A stretch of 23,750 bases of DNA from a virus. This document shows, piece by piece, positions 6,537-15,601 of the stretch (within the stretch, counting starts at the first letter, position 1; every line of letters starts with the position of its first letter). The notes beneath the pieces are model-generated. The model searched no databases and was not told the DNA's origin. It saw nothing but the letters and a program-made list of their open reading frames with translations. The position numbers and the translations under genes were made by a program. The DNA lies in IMG/VR virus record IMGVR_UViG_3300021959_000390, positions 1 through 23,750 of that record; one strand, given 5' to 3'.

Positions 6537-9385
6537 CAGTTGGAAAAGCTATTTTTGATTTGTTGCTAGGCAACACGGATTTGCGCGCAATCGTATCCAA
6601 CCGAATCTTTCCCGAGGTTGCGCAACAAGACGCTGAACTGCCTTACGTGGTTTACAACATAAGCAGCAACGAACCAAGCGACACAAAGCGCGAGCCGTCA
6701 AAAATGGACACGGCACAAGTCGAGGTTAATTTATATTCGACCAGTTACACCGAGTGCATTGATATGTCCACGCACGTGCGGGCTGCGCTTGACCGGGTAA
6801 CGGGCACATATTCGGGCGTGAATGTTCAAAGCATTCAATACCTTGGCGAGGTTATTGATTTTGATGAGGCGCAGAGGGCTTATAACATTACATCGGACTA
6901 CGATGTAAGGGTAAGCCGCAGCAACTTCGAGATAGCGCAAGGAAGCCCCATCACAGGCGTTACGCTTGGCGAATTATCAGACGTTGACACCACAGGCGTA
7001 ACAGATGGCCAAGTAATTGCCTACGATGCAGCCGCACAGGAATGGCAGCCAGCAGATGGCACGGGCGGCGTCACTGAGTTGGGCCAGTTGGATGACGTAC
7101 AATTTGGTCAGGGCGGCCCTGAAATTGGCGAACTTTTAAAGTACGACGGCAGCGAGTGGACGAACGACGGCCTTGTAAAAAGTGAGATAGGACTTGGTAA
7201 CGTAGACAATACCAGCGACGCGGATAAGCCTGTCAGCACGGCCACGCAAACCGAGCTAAACGCCAAGGCCAATAGTGCCGACTTTAGCAATGTAGACAAT
7301 ACAAGCGACGCGGATAAGCCAGTAAGCACAGCGACACAAACGGCGTTAAATGCAAAGGCCGACACCAGCGCCGTACCTACGGACTTAAACGACCTGAGCG
7401 ACGTCAGTATAGTGGGCACGCCCGCAGGCAATCAGGCGCTGATTTATGACGCAACAGCGGGCGCGTTTAAATCGCAGGTAAGCTATACAAACCGATTCGA
7501 GGATGAGGTCGAACAAGGTTTATATATTCCGACCATATACGCCGAGCGCGGATATTCTGTGAAGTCAGAAGGTGATGGTATTTTCATCGACCCATCGAGC
7601 GACACCCCAACAGCGGGCAAGGTTATCAAACGAAAGATTTACCACAAGACGGGGTTTATCAGCGACAACGATGTAATAGGCGACTACACATTAATCCACA
7701 CATTCGCAGACAATACAGCATATGCGGATACCGTGGCCGTGTTTGACGCGTTCGAGGAAGGCGCAACCTATGGCGTGCCACCGTTCACGTTGTTTCAAAC
7801 GTGGGAAGAGGTAACAGCAGCCCCATCGTTCACGGGTTTACTTAACGAGACGTATGGCAGCGGAGCAGAAGCCGCGTATTCAACGCGAAGGCTAAACGGC
7901 AACGTCACGGAATGCATGGTCATTCGCAGGGCATCGGATAGCACGACCACAACGATTGGCTTTGACTCGGAAGGAAACATCGACGAGAGCGCGATAGAAA
8001 CGTTTTGCACGGGTACGAGTTGCACGGTCAGCGAATGGCTTGACCAAAGCGGAAACGGCAACGATGCGACTCAAGCGACTCCTGCGAATCAGCCGACGAT
8101 TTACACGGGTGGGTCGTTGGTGAAGGAGAACGGAAAAGTGGCGTTGGACTTTGATGGGAGTAATGACGCTTTAACGAATACAAACTTAACAACAAACAGC
8201 AACGAGACTTTTACAATCGTAGCAAACTACAACAACGCGAGTAGTTCGGGCACTTTGTTTGATAGCGCACAGACTGACGAGCATACTGCATTCCTTATAC
8301 AATCCGAATTTCGCGCAAAGTTTGGAAGTAACACGGATATGAAATATGGAGACGCGGCAACGGGTCAAAAACTGCATTGGATATATAAAGATAACACAAC
8401 TTCAAGCAGTAGTTATGGAGCAATTGACGGAGGCGCAACCGACGCACTTAACGCAGGCACAAACAACGCGAACGGCATCACGTTAGGAAATAACAGAGTA
8501 TCAAGTTTTTCATTAAACGGTCAAATGCAAGAGTTGATTTTATTTGGTGAAAACAAATCCAGCAACCGCACATCCATCGAAGAAAACGTTGGCGACTACT
8601 TCACCCAAAACACGCCACTCCTCGACACGTACAGCGGTGCAGCGGCTGCGTATTCATTGAGGCTTTTGGATTCAACGTACACGGGTGACGCTATCGAAGT
8701 TTACGCAGGTACAAACGGAACGGCTGATATCGGCTTTAATATTTTTGGAGAGCTTGATACGGTCGCACTCGCAGCGCATTGCGGTACTCAAATCGGCACA
8801 GTACAAACTTGGTACGACCAATCAGGAAACGGAAATAATGCGATTAATGGAAACACGGGTAGCCAACCGCAAATATGGGACGGGTCGGGCGTAGTGACCC
8901 AGAACGGAAAGCCGACAATTAGCGCATATGGTGGCGGCACTGTTCGAAGTTTGCAGGATACAGTTAGTTCTGATATTTTACACGATAACAATGAGTTCAC
9001 GCAAATAGCGGTTTTTGAATCACCTTCAAACGGGCACGTATTTTTAAATAATTTGTCTGCAACTTTTCCGCATTGGAGGGTACGCAGTGGTGGCGCGACA
9101 AATAGCACGGCAGCAACGCCAACCTCACTAACAGGGGGCAATAACGCCTTTGTTCAAACCGTTGGTTTTTTGTCACGCAGTGGGAACACGGTGGAGTCAT
9201 ATGAAAACAATACTTTAGCAATTAACGGAACTGATACAGCAAATATCACTACGTTCAGCGCTAAAATTGGGATTGGTCGCCTTCGTTACGGGGGTAATGT
9301 GCAGGAGGTAATTATATGGCCAACAGCACAGACAGACCGAGCCGATATCCAAGACAACATTAACACGTTCTACAACATCTTCTAA
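6533..9385 (+). CDS. Tail terminator (DUF3168) fused to a large fibre/adhesin
   Basis: A 950-residue protein. Residues 1-130 look like a DUF3168 tail-terminator/completion protein (FPEVAQQDAELPYVVYNI, then an N-I-T-SDYDVRV end), normally a separate protein of about 130 residues. The rest is fibre-like. Short modules of the form LSDVD...DGQVIAYD...W lie near 144-172, 184-210 and 286-312. Two near-identical VDNTSDADKPVSTATQT repeats lie at 224-240 and 254-270. Two related domains follow at about 445-690 and 700-950. Each of these has AAYS.R.L near its start and W.DQSGNGN in the middle, the pattern I know from arabinofuranosidase-B-like / concanavalin-like domains of phage tail proteins. There is no stop codon or internal Met at the junction. 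The fibre part probably binds host surface glycans. Catalysis is not established. Confidence 0.8.
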   Translation: MTVGKAIFDLLLGNTDLRAIVSNRIFPEVAQQDAELPYVVYNISSNEPSDTKREPSKMDTAQVEVNLYSTSYTECIDMSTHVRAALDRVTGTYSGVNVQSIQYLGEVIDFDEAQRAYNITSDYDVRVSRSNFEIAQGSPITGVTLGELSDVDTTGVTDGQVIAYDAAAQEWQPADGTGGVTELGQLDDVQFGQGGPEIGELLKYDGSEWTNDGLVKSEIGLGNVDNTSDADKPVSTATQTELNAKANSADFSNVDNTSDADKPVSTATQTALNAKADTSAVPTDLNDLSDVSIVGTPAGNQALIYDATAGAFKSQVSYTNRFEDEVEQGLYIPTIYAERGYSVKSEGDGIFIDPSSDTPTAGKVIKRKIYHKTGFISDNDVIGDYTLIHTFADNTAYADTVAVFDAFEEGATYGVPPFTLFQTWEEVTAAPSFTGLLNETYGSGAEAAYSTRRLNGNVTECMVIRRASDSTTTTIGFDSEGNIDESAIETFCTGTSCTVSEWLDQSGNGNDATQATPANQPTIYTGGSLVKENGKVALDFDGSNDALTNTNLTTNSNETFTIVANYNNASSSGTLFDSAQTDEHTAFLIQSEFRAKFGSNTDMKYGDAATGQKLHWIYKDNTTSSSSYGAIDGGATDALNAGTNNANGITLGNNRVSSFSLNGQMQELILFGENKSSNRTSIEENVGDYFTQNTPLLDTYSGAAAAYSLRLLDSTYTGDAIEVYAGTNGTADIGFNIFGELDTVALAAHCGTQIGTVQTWYDQSGNGNNAINGNTGSQPQIWDGSGVVTQNGKPTISAYGGGTVRSLQDTVSSDILHDNNEFTQIAVFESPSNGHVFLNNLSATFPHWRVRSGGATNSTAATPTSLTGGNNAFVQTVGFLSRSGNTVESYENNTLAINGTDTANITTFSAKIGIGRLRYGGNVQEVIIWPTAQTDRADIQDNINTFYNIF
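7202..7360 (+). repeat. Two 69-base direct repeats inside the fibre gene
   Basis: Copies at 7202-7270 and 7292-7360 are 90 bases (30 codons) apart and encode the repeated VDNTSDADKPVSTATQT module. They differ mainly at third codon positions, so the protein repeat is old and kept by selection rather than a fresh duplication. Confidence 0.85.
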
Positions 9386-9792
9386 TGAACGGATATATTA
9401 TAGTCCTACCAACGGACACGCAGACAAGCGAGCGCAGAGCGTACCAAATCACGCGCGAACTCTACAACATATCACGCCCTGTATTGATACAGGCAGACGG
9501 GGAAGCGGCTTCGACCGTGTTCGGGATTATAGTACACCCTGACGGAGTACAGAACGCGTTGCAGGTCGATACGGATTACCTCATCAACGTACACCCCGCG
9601 GCAAACCTTGAGCGTCTTGTGGCGTGCTTTCCTGAGCTGTCGAACGATGAGCGGTACGGACTCAGCAGCTACGTGCAGGTCAACCAAAAGTTTCCTTTCG
9701 GGCATATCGTGCCAAGCGATACGACGATAAGAACACAGGAGTATATGGATGAAAATGGTTGGTTCCCTGAATCGCCTGAAGGTGAAATTTAA
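9385..9792 (+). CDS. Unknown protein after the fibre gene
   Basis: A 135-residue protein I do not recognise. It starts at an ATG overlapping the fibre stop by one base, so the two are probably translated together. It is mixed alpha/beta and acidic, with a hydrophobic start (MNGYIIVLPTDT), a central GIIVHPDGVQ stretch and the C-terminal MDENGWFPESPEGEI. There is no signal peptide or membrane segment. Position suggests a role linked to the fibre, such as an assembly chaperone or accessory subunit, but nothing in the sequence proves it. Confidence 0.6.
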   Translation: MNGYIIVLPTDTQTSERRAYQITRELYNISRPVLIQADGEAASTVFGIIVHPDGVQNALQVDTDYLINVHPAANLERLVACFPELSNDERYGLSSYVQVNQKFPFGHIVPSDTTIRTQEYMDENGWFPESPEGEI

Positions 9793-9810
9793 AAGCAGTA
9801 AATTGCACGC

Positions 9811-9966
9811 ATGAAGGTAACATTACAAAAACCATACAATAAAAACGGCTGGAAATGGTCAGCGGGTAAAGTTGTAGACGTTTCAAATAAGTTTGCCGCA
9901 AAACTTAAAAAAGGCGGGTACTTAGACAAGCCCGAAAAAAAAGAATCAAAAAAAATTAAAGAGTAA
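9811..9966 (+). CDS. Small basic protein of unknown function
   Basis: A 51-residue ORF beginning MKVTLQKPYNKNGWKW and ending in a Lys-rich tail (KPEKKESKKIKE). Its stop codon TAA overlaps the ATG of the tail tube gene by one base, which supports translation. The pattern (short beta-rich N-terminus, then LKKGGYLDK) resembles small head-tail or DNA-binding phage proteins, but I cannot name a family. It lies 18 bases after the preceding gene. Confidence 0.6.
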   Translation: MKVTLQKPYNKNGWKWSAGKVVDVSNKFAAKLKKGGYLDKPEKKESKKIKE

Positions 9967-10412
9967 TGGCACAGACAGTAGGATTAATAAACTCGAGCAA
10001 TATTCGGGTTTTCTCAGGAACATCGGAAGGCGCTGAGGTAGTTATTGACAAAGTAACCGAGTGCAGTATTTCGGTAACCAGCGACATGCGCGACATTACG
10101 ACAAAGGCCAGCGGCGGATTCCGTGAGCTTTTGCCCGGTTTGAAATCGGCAAGCCTAAGCATTTCAGGTTTGTTTGCAGAAGACGCGACAAACGGTTACA
10201 ACGACTTTGCCGCTGCACAATTGGCAGGCACAAAATTGTTCTTTCTTTACACTCACGTAGACGCTAACGGCGCTGCCAATGTAGGGGATGAACAGTTTCA
10301 AATTGAGGGCTTTATTTCCAGCCTTGAACAAACCGCAGGCGTAGAAGACAACGTTGGTTTTTCAATGACTGTTGAAATTACTGGCACAATTGAGCGCGAA
10401 GTCATCGCATAA
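9966..10412 (+). CDS. Major tail tube protein (TP901-1-like)
   Basis: A 148-residue protein that would polymerise into the tail tube around the tape measure. The family pattern is visible: an N-terminal strand with VIDKVTECSISVT, DMRDITTKASGGFRE, LPGLKSASLSISGLF, then YNDFAAAQLAGTKLFF and the closing VEITGTIERE strand. Length is typical for TP901-1-type tube proteins. It sits just before the tail assembly chaperones, as in most siphoviruses. A perfect -7 promoter box lies immediately after it. Confidence 0.9.
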   Translation: MAQTVGLINSSNIRVFSGTSEGAEVVIDKVTECSISVTSDMRDITTKASGGFRELLPGLKSASLSISGLFAEDATNGYNDFAAAQLAGTKLFFLYTHVDANGAANVGDEQFQIEGFISSLEQTAGVEDNVGFSMTVEITGTIEREVIA

Positions 10413-10423
10413 TTTTATCTTTG
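10390..10423 (+). promoter_or_regulatory. Candidate promoter for the tail chaperone and tape measure genes
   Basis: TATCTTTG at 10416-10423 is a perfect match to the Bacteroidota -7 consensus and ends 4 bases before the ATG at 10428. A TTG at 10390-10392 lies 23 bases upstream, a slightly long spacing. Transcription would start about at the ATG, giving a leaderless mRNA. Confidence 0.5.
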
Positions 10424-10427
10424 CCAC

Positions 10428-10733
10428 ATGGTAGAGATAAAACTTGACGGCAAAACCTTTCCCATCCGTGCAACTATGCGCGCTTGGCGAAAGTTTGAAG
10501 ATGCGACAGGTAAAAAGGTGGCAGACGTTGACAGCAACGACGTTACTTTAATTCCTGAGCTGGTTTATTATTTTGTGCAAGAGGGTTGCAAAAATCAAGG
10601 CATGGCGTTCGAAATGGACGTTGATGATTTCTTTGGTATGATTGAAATATCAGATTTGCAAAAACTCAGCGAAGCCGTGGCCAAAGTCATGGGCGGCACA
10701 CAAAAAAAAACAAAGGCCAAGGCAAGCCGTTGA
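10428..10733 (+). CDS. Tail assembly chaperone, short form (gpG analogue)
   Basis: A 101-residue protein directly before the tape measure region, the standard slot for the lambda gpG-type tail assembly chaperone. The N-terminus VEIKLDGKTFPIRATMRAWRKFEDATG is typical of tail assembly chaperones of this type. It ends in a Lys-rich stretch coded by a run of nine A (10702-10710), which forms an in-frame slippery heptamer. A fraction of ribosomes probably shift by -1 there and continue into the next frame (to 11017), giving a G-T fusion of about 196 residues. These chaperones coat the tape measure during tail assembly and are absent from mature virions. Confidence 0.8.
   Translation: MVEIKLDGKTFPIRATMRAWRKFEDATGKKVADVDSNDVTLIPELVYYFVQEGCKNQGMAFEMDVDDFFGMIEISDLQKLSEAVAKVMGGTQKKTKAKASR
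10703..10709 (+). promoter_or_regulatory. Predicted -1 ribosomal frameshift site (A AAA AAA)
   Basis: In the frame of the short chaperone the bases read CAA AAA AAA ACA. The heptamer A AAA AAA at 10703-10709 allows both tRNAs to re-pair after a -1 slip, and the new frame is open to 11017. Location and direction match the conserved G/GT frameshift of long-tailed phages. Confidence 0.75.
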
Positions 10734-11017
10734 CGTGGGATGAAATTGAAGAAATGGGGTTAGGCCAGTTGCGCCTGACCCCTTTTTTGCTTTATGGTTT
10801 GACGTTCGCAGAGTTTGGCAACGCGATGGCGGGGCACTACAAAGAAATCGAGGAACGGGAAAGAGCGGAATGGGAGCGCACGCGGTGGCTGGCAGCTATT
10901 ACAATAAACCCACACGTAAAGAAAAGGATAACACCGAAAGACCTTGCAACCTTTCCATGGGAGAAGAAAGAAAAGGCCGCCGATGGAATTGGTATCTTGC
11001 GACAGTTAGCAAAGTAA
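10730..11017 (+). CDS. Tail assembly chaperone, frameshifted C-terminal part (gpT analogue)
   Basis: 95 codons from a TTG overlapping the previous stop, but the frame stays open back through the A run, so the natural product is most likely the fused chaperone made by -1 frameshifting. The sequence (TWDEIEEMGLGQLRLTPFLL, then LTFAEFGNAMAGH) resembles T-domain or gp14-like partners in other siphoviruses. It has a charged helix EEREREAEWERTRW-like region followed by KRITPKDLATFPWEKK. The T domain would recruit the tail tube protein to the tape measure. No convincing independent start is visible. Confidence 0.72.
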   Translation: MTWDEIEEMGLGQLRLTPFLLYGLTFAEFGNAMAGHYKEIEERERAEWERTRWLAAITINPHVKKRITPKDLATFPWEKKEKAADGIGILRQLAK

Positions 11018-11021
11018 CAGC

Positions 11022-13079
11022 ATGGCAAAATTAGGCGATTTAATTGTAAGGGTTGGCGCGGACACCACGCAGCTAAACAAGAAACTTGGCGACGCACGCA
11101 AAAGCATAGCGAAGAACACGCGAGAGATTCAGCAGCTTGGCCGAAATATGACCGTTGGCATAACTGCACCACTGGCTTTGATGGGTGCAAGCAGCGTGCA
11201 AGCATTCCGCGAACAATCGAAAGCCATTGCACAGGTCGAGGCGGGTTTGAAGTCCACGGCGGGTCAGGTCGGAATAACTTCGCAGGAGTTGCAGAAGATG
11301 GCAACCGATTTGCAGAATAAAACGCTTTTCGGTGATGAGGTTATTTTAAAGGATGCAACGGCACAGCTTTTGACGTTTACTAATATCACAGGCGAGCAGT
11401 TTGCACGAACGCAGGCGGCGGCCCTTGATTTGGCGACGCGGTTAGATGGCGATTTAAAAAGCGCGTCTATTCAGTTAGGTAAGGCGCTAAACGACCCAAT
11501 TGCAAACCTTAGCGCGTTGAGCCGTTCAGGTATCCAATTTAGTAAAGAGCAAAAAGACGTTATTAAATCACTTACGGAAACGGGCCGACTTGCTGAGGCG
11601 CAAACGCTGATACTTGACGAACTCAATAAGCAGTACGGAGGTAGTGCAGAAGCAGCAGCCGAGGCCGACGGAGGATTTACGCAGTTGGCTAATTCATTCG
11701 GTGACTTACAGGAAGAAATTGGCCGTTTGCTTGTCGATTATTTACGGCCTATCGTTGACCAGCTTAAAACGTTTGTGCAGTTCTTGCAAGGCACAAGCGA
11801 AGGCACAAAAAACGTGGCTTTAGCAATTGCAGGAATTGCCGCAGCCATCGGCCCTGTTCTGCTGATTTTGCCGAATTTGATAAGCGGAATAAAAGCGGCC
11901 AACACAGTTTTTGGATTCTTAAATAAGACAATATTGGCCAATCCCTTTGCGCTTGCTGCCACAGCTTTGGCGTTGGTCGTCACGGGCATCATAATGCTCA
12001 CAGACGAAACGACTAAAGCAGTAACAGCAGTCGACGCATTAACCGAGGCAAACAAGAATTTAACGCTTGAGGAACAAAAGCGAAATATCGAGGTGCAAAT
12101 TGAGCAACAGAAAAAACTGGTTGAGCAATTAGAAGCCGAGAAAGCCGCAAAAGATAAGATTGCCGAAAAGTTTGGAGGCAAAGCAATCAAAGAACAGAAG
12201 GAAGCAAACGCAGCATTTGCCACAGCTAACAGCGAGTTAGCTACGATGAACACAATGCTGGATGAGGTGAATACAAAGCTGGAGAAGACGCCGGTGATTA
12301 TTGAGGAAGTCAAGGATGAAACGGAAGATTTAACTACAAAATCTCGCGACCTTAAAAACACTATCGGGTTTTTGATTAACGAGCTTGAGGAAGTACCAAG
12401 CGAGAACATTTGGAAACCAACAGAAGACGGTGCAAAGGACTTGACGCAGACGCTTGGCGGGTTAATGAATATGCTCGAGGAAATACCAGCTGCAACGGTT
12501 GACACGCAGCCGCTAACACAGGCAGAACAAGACTTTGAGGATTTTGCTGAATCAGTAAGTAAAGCAATTGAGACAGCAGCGGAAAGCGCGGCCATAGGCT
12601 TTGGGATGATGTTAGGTGAGGGCATTGCAACAGGTAAAGGCATGAAAGGCGTTGGCGCTATGTTGTTGGGCGTGTTTGCAGATTTGGCTATTCAATTGGG
12701 AACGCTTGCCATTGGTTACGGTATTGCCATCGACAGCATTAAAGCGGCTTTAGCCAGTATAAACGGAGTTCTTGCGGTTGCTGCTGGTGTTGCGCTTGTT
12801 GCATTAGGTGCAGGAATCAAAGGCGCAATTACCAAACGCGCAGAAGGTGCAGGCGTTCCAGCCTTCGCCGATGGCGGAATAGTTTCAGGCCCTACGCTTG
12901 GCCTTGTGGGTGAGTATCCCGGCGCGAAAACCAACCCCGAAGTAATTGCACCACTTGATAAATTGCGCGGCATGTTAGGCGGCCAGCATGTACAAGTGAC
13001 GGGCAAGATTTCAGGCCGCGATATATTGTTAACGAGTGAACGTAATGCAATCGACCGAAACCGAGTAAGAGGATTTTAA
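11022..13079 (+). CDS. Tail tape measure protein
   Basis: A 685-residue protein that sets tail length and is probably injected with DNA. The N-terminus (GDLIVRVGADTTQLNKKLGD) and the block LGKALNDPIANLSALSRSG near residues 152-170 are hallmarks of tape measure proteins. Hydrophobic segments lie near 264-290, 308-327 and between about 570 and 650. A long coiled coil covers roughly 343-425. The C-terminal end has the usual FADGGIVSGPTLGLVGEYPG motif. By the usual rule of about 0.15 nm per residue, the tail would be near 100 nm. A 301-codon open frame on the opposite strand here is a codon-bias shadow. Confidence 0.95.
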   Translation: MAKLGDLIVRVGADTTQLNKKLGDARKSIAKNTREIQQLGRNMTVGITAPLALMGASSVQAFREQSKAIAQVEAGLKSTAGQVGITSQELQKMATDLQNKTLFGDEVILKDATAQLLTFTNITGEQFARTQAAALDLATRLDGDLKSASIQLGKALNDPIANLSALSRSGIQFSKEQKDVIKSLTETGRLAEAQTLILDELNKQYGGSAEAAAEADGGFTQLANSFGDLQEEIGRLLVDYLRPIVDQLKTFVQFLQGTSEGTKNVALAIAGIAAAIGPVLLILPNLISGIKAANTVFGFLNKTILANPFALAATALALVVTGIIMLTDETTKAVTAVDALTEANKNLTLEEQKRNIEVQIEQQKKLVEQLEAEKAAKDKIAEKFGGKAIKEQKEANAAFATANSELATMNTMLDEVNTKLEKTPVIIEEVKDETEDLTTKSRDLKNTIGFLINELEEVPSENIWKPTEDGAKDLTQTLGGLMNMLEEIPAATVDTQPLTQAEQDFEDFAESVSKAIETAAESAAIGFGMMLGEGIATGKGMKGVGAMLLGVFADLAIQLGTLAIGYGIAIDSIKAALASINGVLAVAAGVALVALGAGIKGAITKRAEGAGVPAFADGGIVSGPTLGLVGEYPGAKTNPEVIAPLDKLRGMLGGQHVQVTGKISGRDILLTSERNAIDRNRVRGF

Positions 13080-15398
13080 ATGGCTGACCCAATACGACTA
13101 TTTGCAGAGTTTACCGATGACCTTGGCACAGATTACAGGGTAAACATTCACGACGCTAATTTTACAGGCACGGCAACAACGTTTGTCCTTGCTTCAGATG
13201 GTTTTGTTTTGCGATACACAGGCGACAACGAAAACCGAATGCAGGGCGTAATTGGCAGTGAATTGACGTTTACGCTAACAGAAGAAAACACCATTCACAC
13301 GGTGTTCATGGATGATATCAGCACGACGCAAGAATTGCGATTTTCGGTTAGTGTTTTTAAAGACCCTGATAACACAAATACGAATTATTGGCGTGGTGTT
13401 TTATACCCCGAGCAAGTTATAAGGCCATTCGATTACTACCCAATACAAAACACACTAACCGCAGCCGACGACCTTGGTAACCTGCAATATGTAAAGCACG
13501 ACAGCACAGGAAACGTGGACGTTCCAACGCTGCTGCTGCAATGCTTAAACCGTACGCGTGCGACTCACCTTTGGGATACGGATGCATTTCTTTATTACGT
13601 AAATGATTTTAAAGCCGCCATCTATACAGGCAGCAACCAACTCGACCACACTTTAATAAACAACCTTTCGTTGGGTAATCCTGACAGTAACGGAATCAAT
13701 CAATACTATTCAACCATTGAGATACTTGAGAGCATAACGAAGGTATTCAACGCGCGGTTGTTTCAGAGTCAAGGCGTTTGGTGGTTCTTGCCTTTGGGCG
13801 CTCAGAAGTTTGACGCTACAGAGTTAACGGTAGAGGGTAAGCAAAAGAACGGCACAGATTTAACGCAGCAGCTTTTTGCGTCGGATAGGCCATTCAACAG
13901 CACGCTCGTGCGCACCAATGGATACGAATATAGCAACCTTGTGCCGTTAAAAGAGGTAAAGCGAACGCGTAGATATAACGGAAATTATCCGTTGATTTAC
14001 GATAATCTTTATACTGAAGCAGAATTTGGGACAACGCTGAACGATACAGATATCGACTATGCGCAGGATACAGAGTTTTTAATCACTGGCACTTTTAACT
14101 ATGCTTATGACGGCGATGGCACGGCAAGCGGCGATAACAGAATAGCGCGCGTAGTTTTAAGGTTTTTAATAAAAGTAGGAACGCAATACCTGAAAAGAGA
14201 TGCAAATTTCACAGGCACGACAAACGACTTTTTATTTTTAGTTGATGAGGGTGTTTTGCAATACAGCTCTGTTGTTTATGGCAGTACGCAATGGACTGCA
14301 ACCCCTGAATATTACGAGGTTGTAAGCCCTGTATTCGACCGAAAAGACGGCGGGGAAATAACTATGCCAATTGTTATCAATACGCCGCTTTTGCCAAGCG
14401 CACAAAATGGCCTTGATTTAAGTGTTGCTATTGTCGGTGTTGATGATACAGGCGGTTTTGATGGCTCTTTAGTAAGCACTTCGACGGCTGATTTTCAAAT
14501 TGTCGTTTTGCGTGCTGATTTGCTTGGTAATAATGCGCTCGGCGACGAAATAACCTACACAGCAACGAACAGCGACGAAGCGCGCGGAAAAATTGACCAA
14601 GGTTTATGCATTTTTGGTGATGGAATAACTCAAAATTCTGACGGCGTAATTTTAGTAATTGAGGGCGTAAGCGCTGAAGCAGTTACACAATGGGAAAGTT
14701 TAAATGCAGTAGGTGCAAACATTGGAATAAATCGACTTGGAGTTTCAGAGATATTAGCAGGACAAAACAAAGCGACACCGATACAGCGCGGCACGGTTTA
14801 CGGCAGTGACTTACATATGTGGCAAGTGCTGGACGACACAACAGGATATTTTGCGTTATTTCAATTAACCTTTACAGCGCGCAGCGTTGAAACAGATGTC
14901 GAAGCTTTTTTAATTGCAAGAGACGCAACGACCACAACCACAGCATTTGAAGACGCTATAAACGTAAACGACCCAATAACACACAATCCTGGCTTGGGTG
15001 TTGTTGGCGCTACTAATTCACTGAACCGCTTTTTGCTAATAGGTGAAGAAAATTTTGGTTCACGCGTTCAGCACCGTATTACATCGGTAACCAATAGAGC
15101 GGGCACAACCTACAACGTGCGGCCAATTGATTACATGGTAATGAACACATGGGCGGGCGGTAACGGCACGGCTATTATGTACTTGCCAAGCGTAGCAGAT
15201 AACGAAGGCCGCGCCATTCAGTTCCATAGTGATGCAACCATAAGCGCAAACACCAATATACAGTTAAGGGCAAACACAGCGGACAGCGGCGTAACTATCG
15301 ACGGCGCAGCTTCCTACGATTTTAATCGCAATTATGACGGCATTACTATCTTGTGCCACGGTTCGAATTGGTTTATCATACAGAAAAAAGAGAAGTAA
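13080..15398 (+). CDS. Large tail-tip/baseplate protein
   Basis: A 772-residue protein directly after the tape measure, where distal tail and hub proteins are encoded. The N-terminal region is beta-rich (IRLFAEFTDDLGTDYRVNIH), followed by a part with LYPEQVIRPFDYYP that I associate with tail proteins of Bacteroidota phages. The last 80 residues (LPSVADNEGRAIQF, then a strand repeat with TIDGAASYDFNRNYDGITIL and SNWFII) look like a C-terminal tail-fibre tip domain. It probably combines the hub and host-contact functions that other phages split over several genes, since no further tail gene follows. A single-base overlap joins it to the next small gene. Confidence 0.78.
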   Translation: MADPIRLFAEFTDDLGTDYRVNIHDANFTGTATTFVLASDGFVLRYTGDNENRMQGVIGSELTFTLTEENTIHTVFMDDISTTQELRFSVSVFKDPDNTNTNYWRGVLYPEQVIRPFDYYPIQNTLTAADDLGNLQYVKHDSTGNVDVPTLLLQCLNRTRATHLWDTDAFLYYVNDFKAAIYTGSNQLDHTLINNLSLGNPDSNGINQYYSTIEILESITKVFNARLFQSQGVWWFLPLGAQKFDATELTVEGKQKNGTDLTQQLFASDRPFNSTLVRTNGYEYSNLVPLKEVKRTRRYNGNYPLIYDNLYTEAEFGTTLNDTDIDYAQDTEFLITGTFNYAYDGDGTASGDNRIARVVLRFLIKVGTQYLKRDANFTGTTNDFLFLVDEGVLQYSSVVYGSTQWTATPEYYEVVSPVFDRKDGGEITMPIVINTPLLPSAQNGLDLSVAIVGVDDTGGFDGSLVSTSTADFQIVVLRADLLGNNALGDEITYTATNSDEARGKIDQGLCIFGDGITQNSDGVILVIEGVSAEAVTQWESLNAVGANIGINRLGVSEILAGQNKATPIQRGTVYGSDLHMWQVLDDTTGYFALFQLTFTARSVETDVEAFLIARDATTTTTAFEDAINVNDPITHNPGLGVVGATNSLNRFLLIGEENFGSRVQHRITSVTNRAGTTYNVRPIDYMVMNTWAGGNGTAIMYLPSVADNEGRAIQFHSDATISANTNIQLRANTADSGVTIDGAASYDFNRNYDGITILCHGSNWFIIQKKEK

Positions 15399-15601
15399 TG
15401 GAATGGGAATTTGTGGCAATTGTTTTGCCTGTGGTGGCGGGTTTGATTGGTGTATGGGTGAACCTAAATAGCACGGTGGCACGCCTGAAAAGTCGCGTTA
15501 TTCAGTTGGAACTGGACAGCAACGAAATCAAAAGCGACATGAAAGAACTACTCGCCAGCGTCCACAAAATAGAGTTGATGCTTGCAAAGCTTCAAAAATG
15601 A
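15398..15601 (+). CDS. Small membrane protein with coiled coil, possible holin component
   Basis: 67 residues: one N-terminal membrane helix (FVAIVLPVVAGLIGVWVNL, about 5-23) then a charged coiled coil (about 27-66, with VARLKSRVIQLELDSNEIKS). The ATG overlaps the tail gene stop by one base; the end overlaps the next ATG (ATGA). A single membrane span next to a coiled coil, directly before another tiny membrane protein and an endolysin, fits a holin-associated protein (compare XhlA, though the order of helix and coil differs). A structural anchor role cannot be excluded. Confidence 0.68.
   Translation: MEWEFVAIVLPVVAGLIGVWVNLNSTVARLKSRVIQLELDSNEIKSDMKELLASVHKIELMLAKLQK

Noticed and set aside
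11738-12643. 301-codon open frame on the minus strand inside the tape measure gene
   Set aside because: It mirrors a well-supported gene, is explained by codon bias in a repetitive helical protein, and looks like low-complexity sequence.
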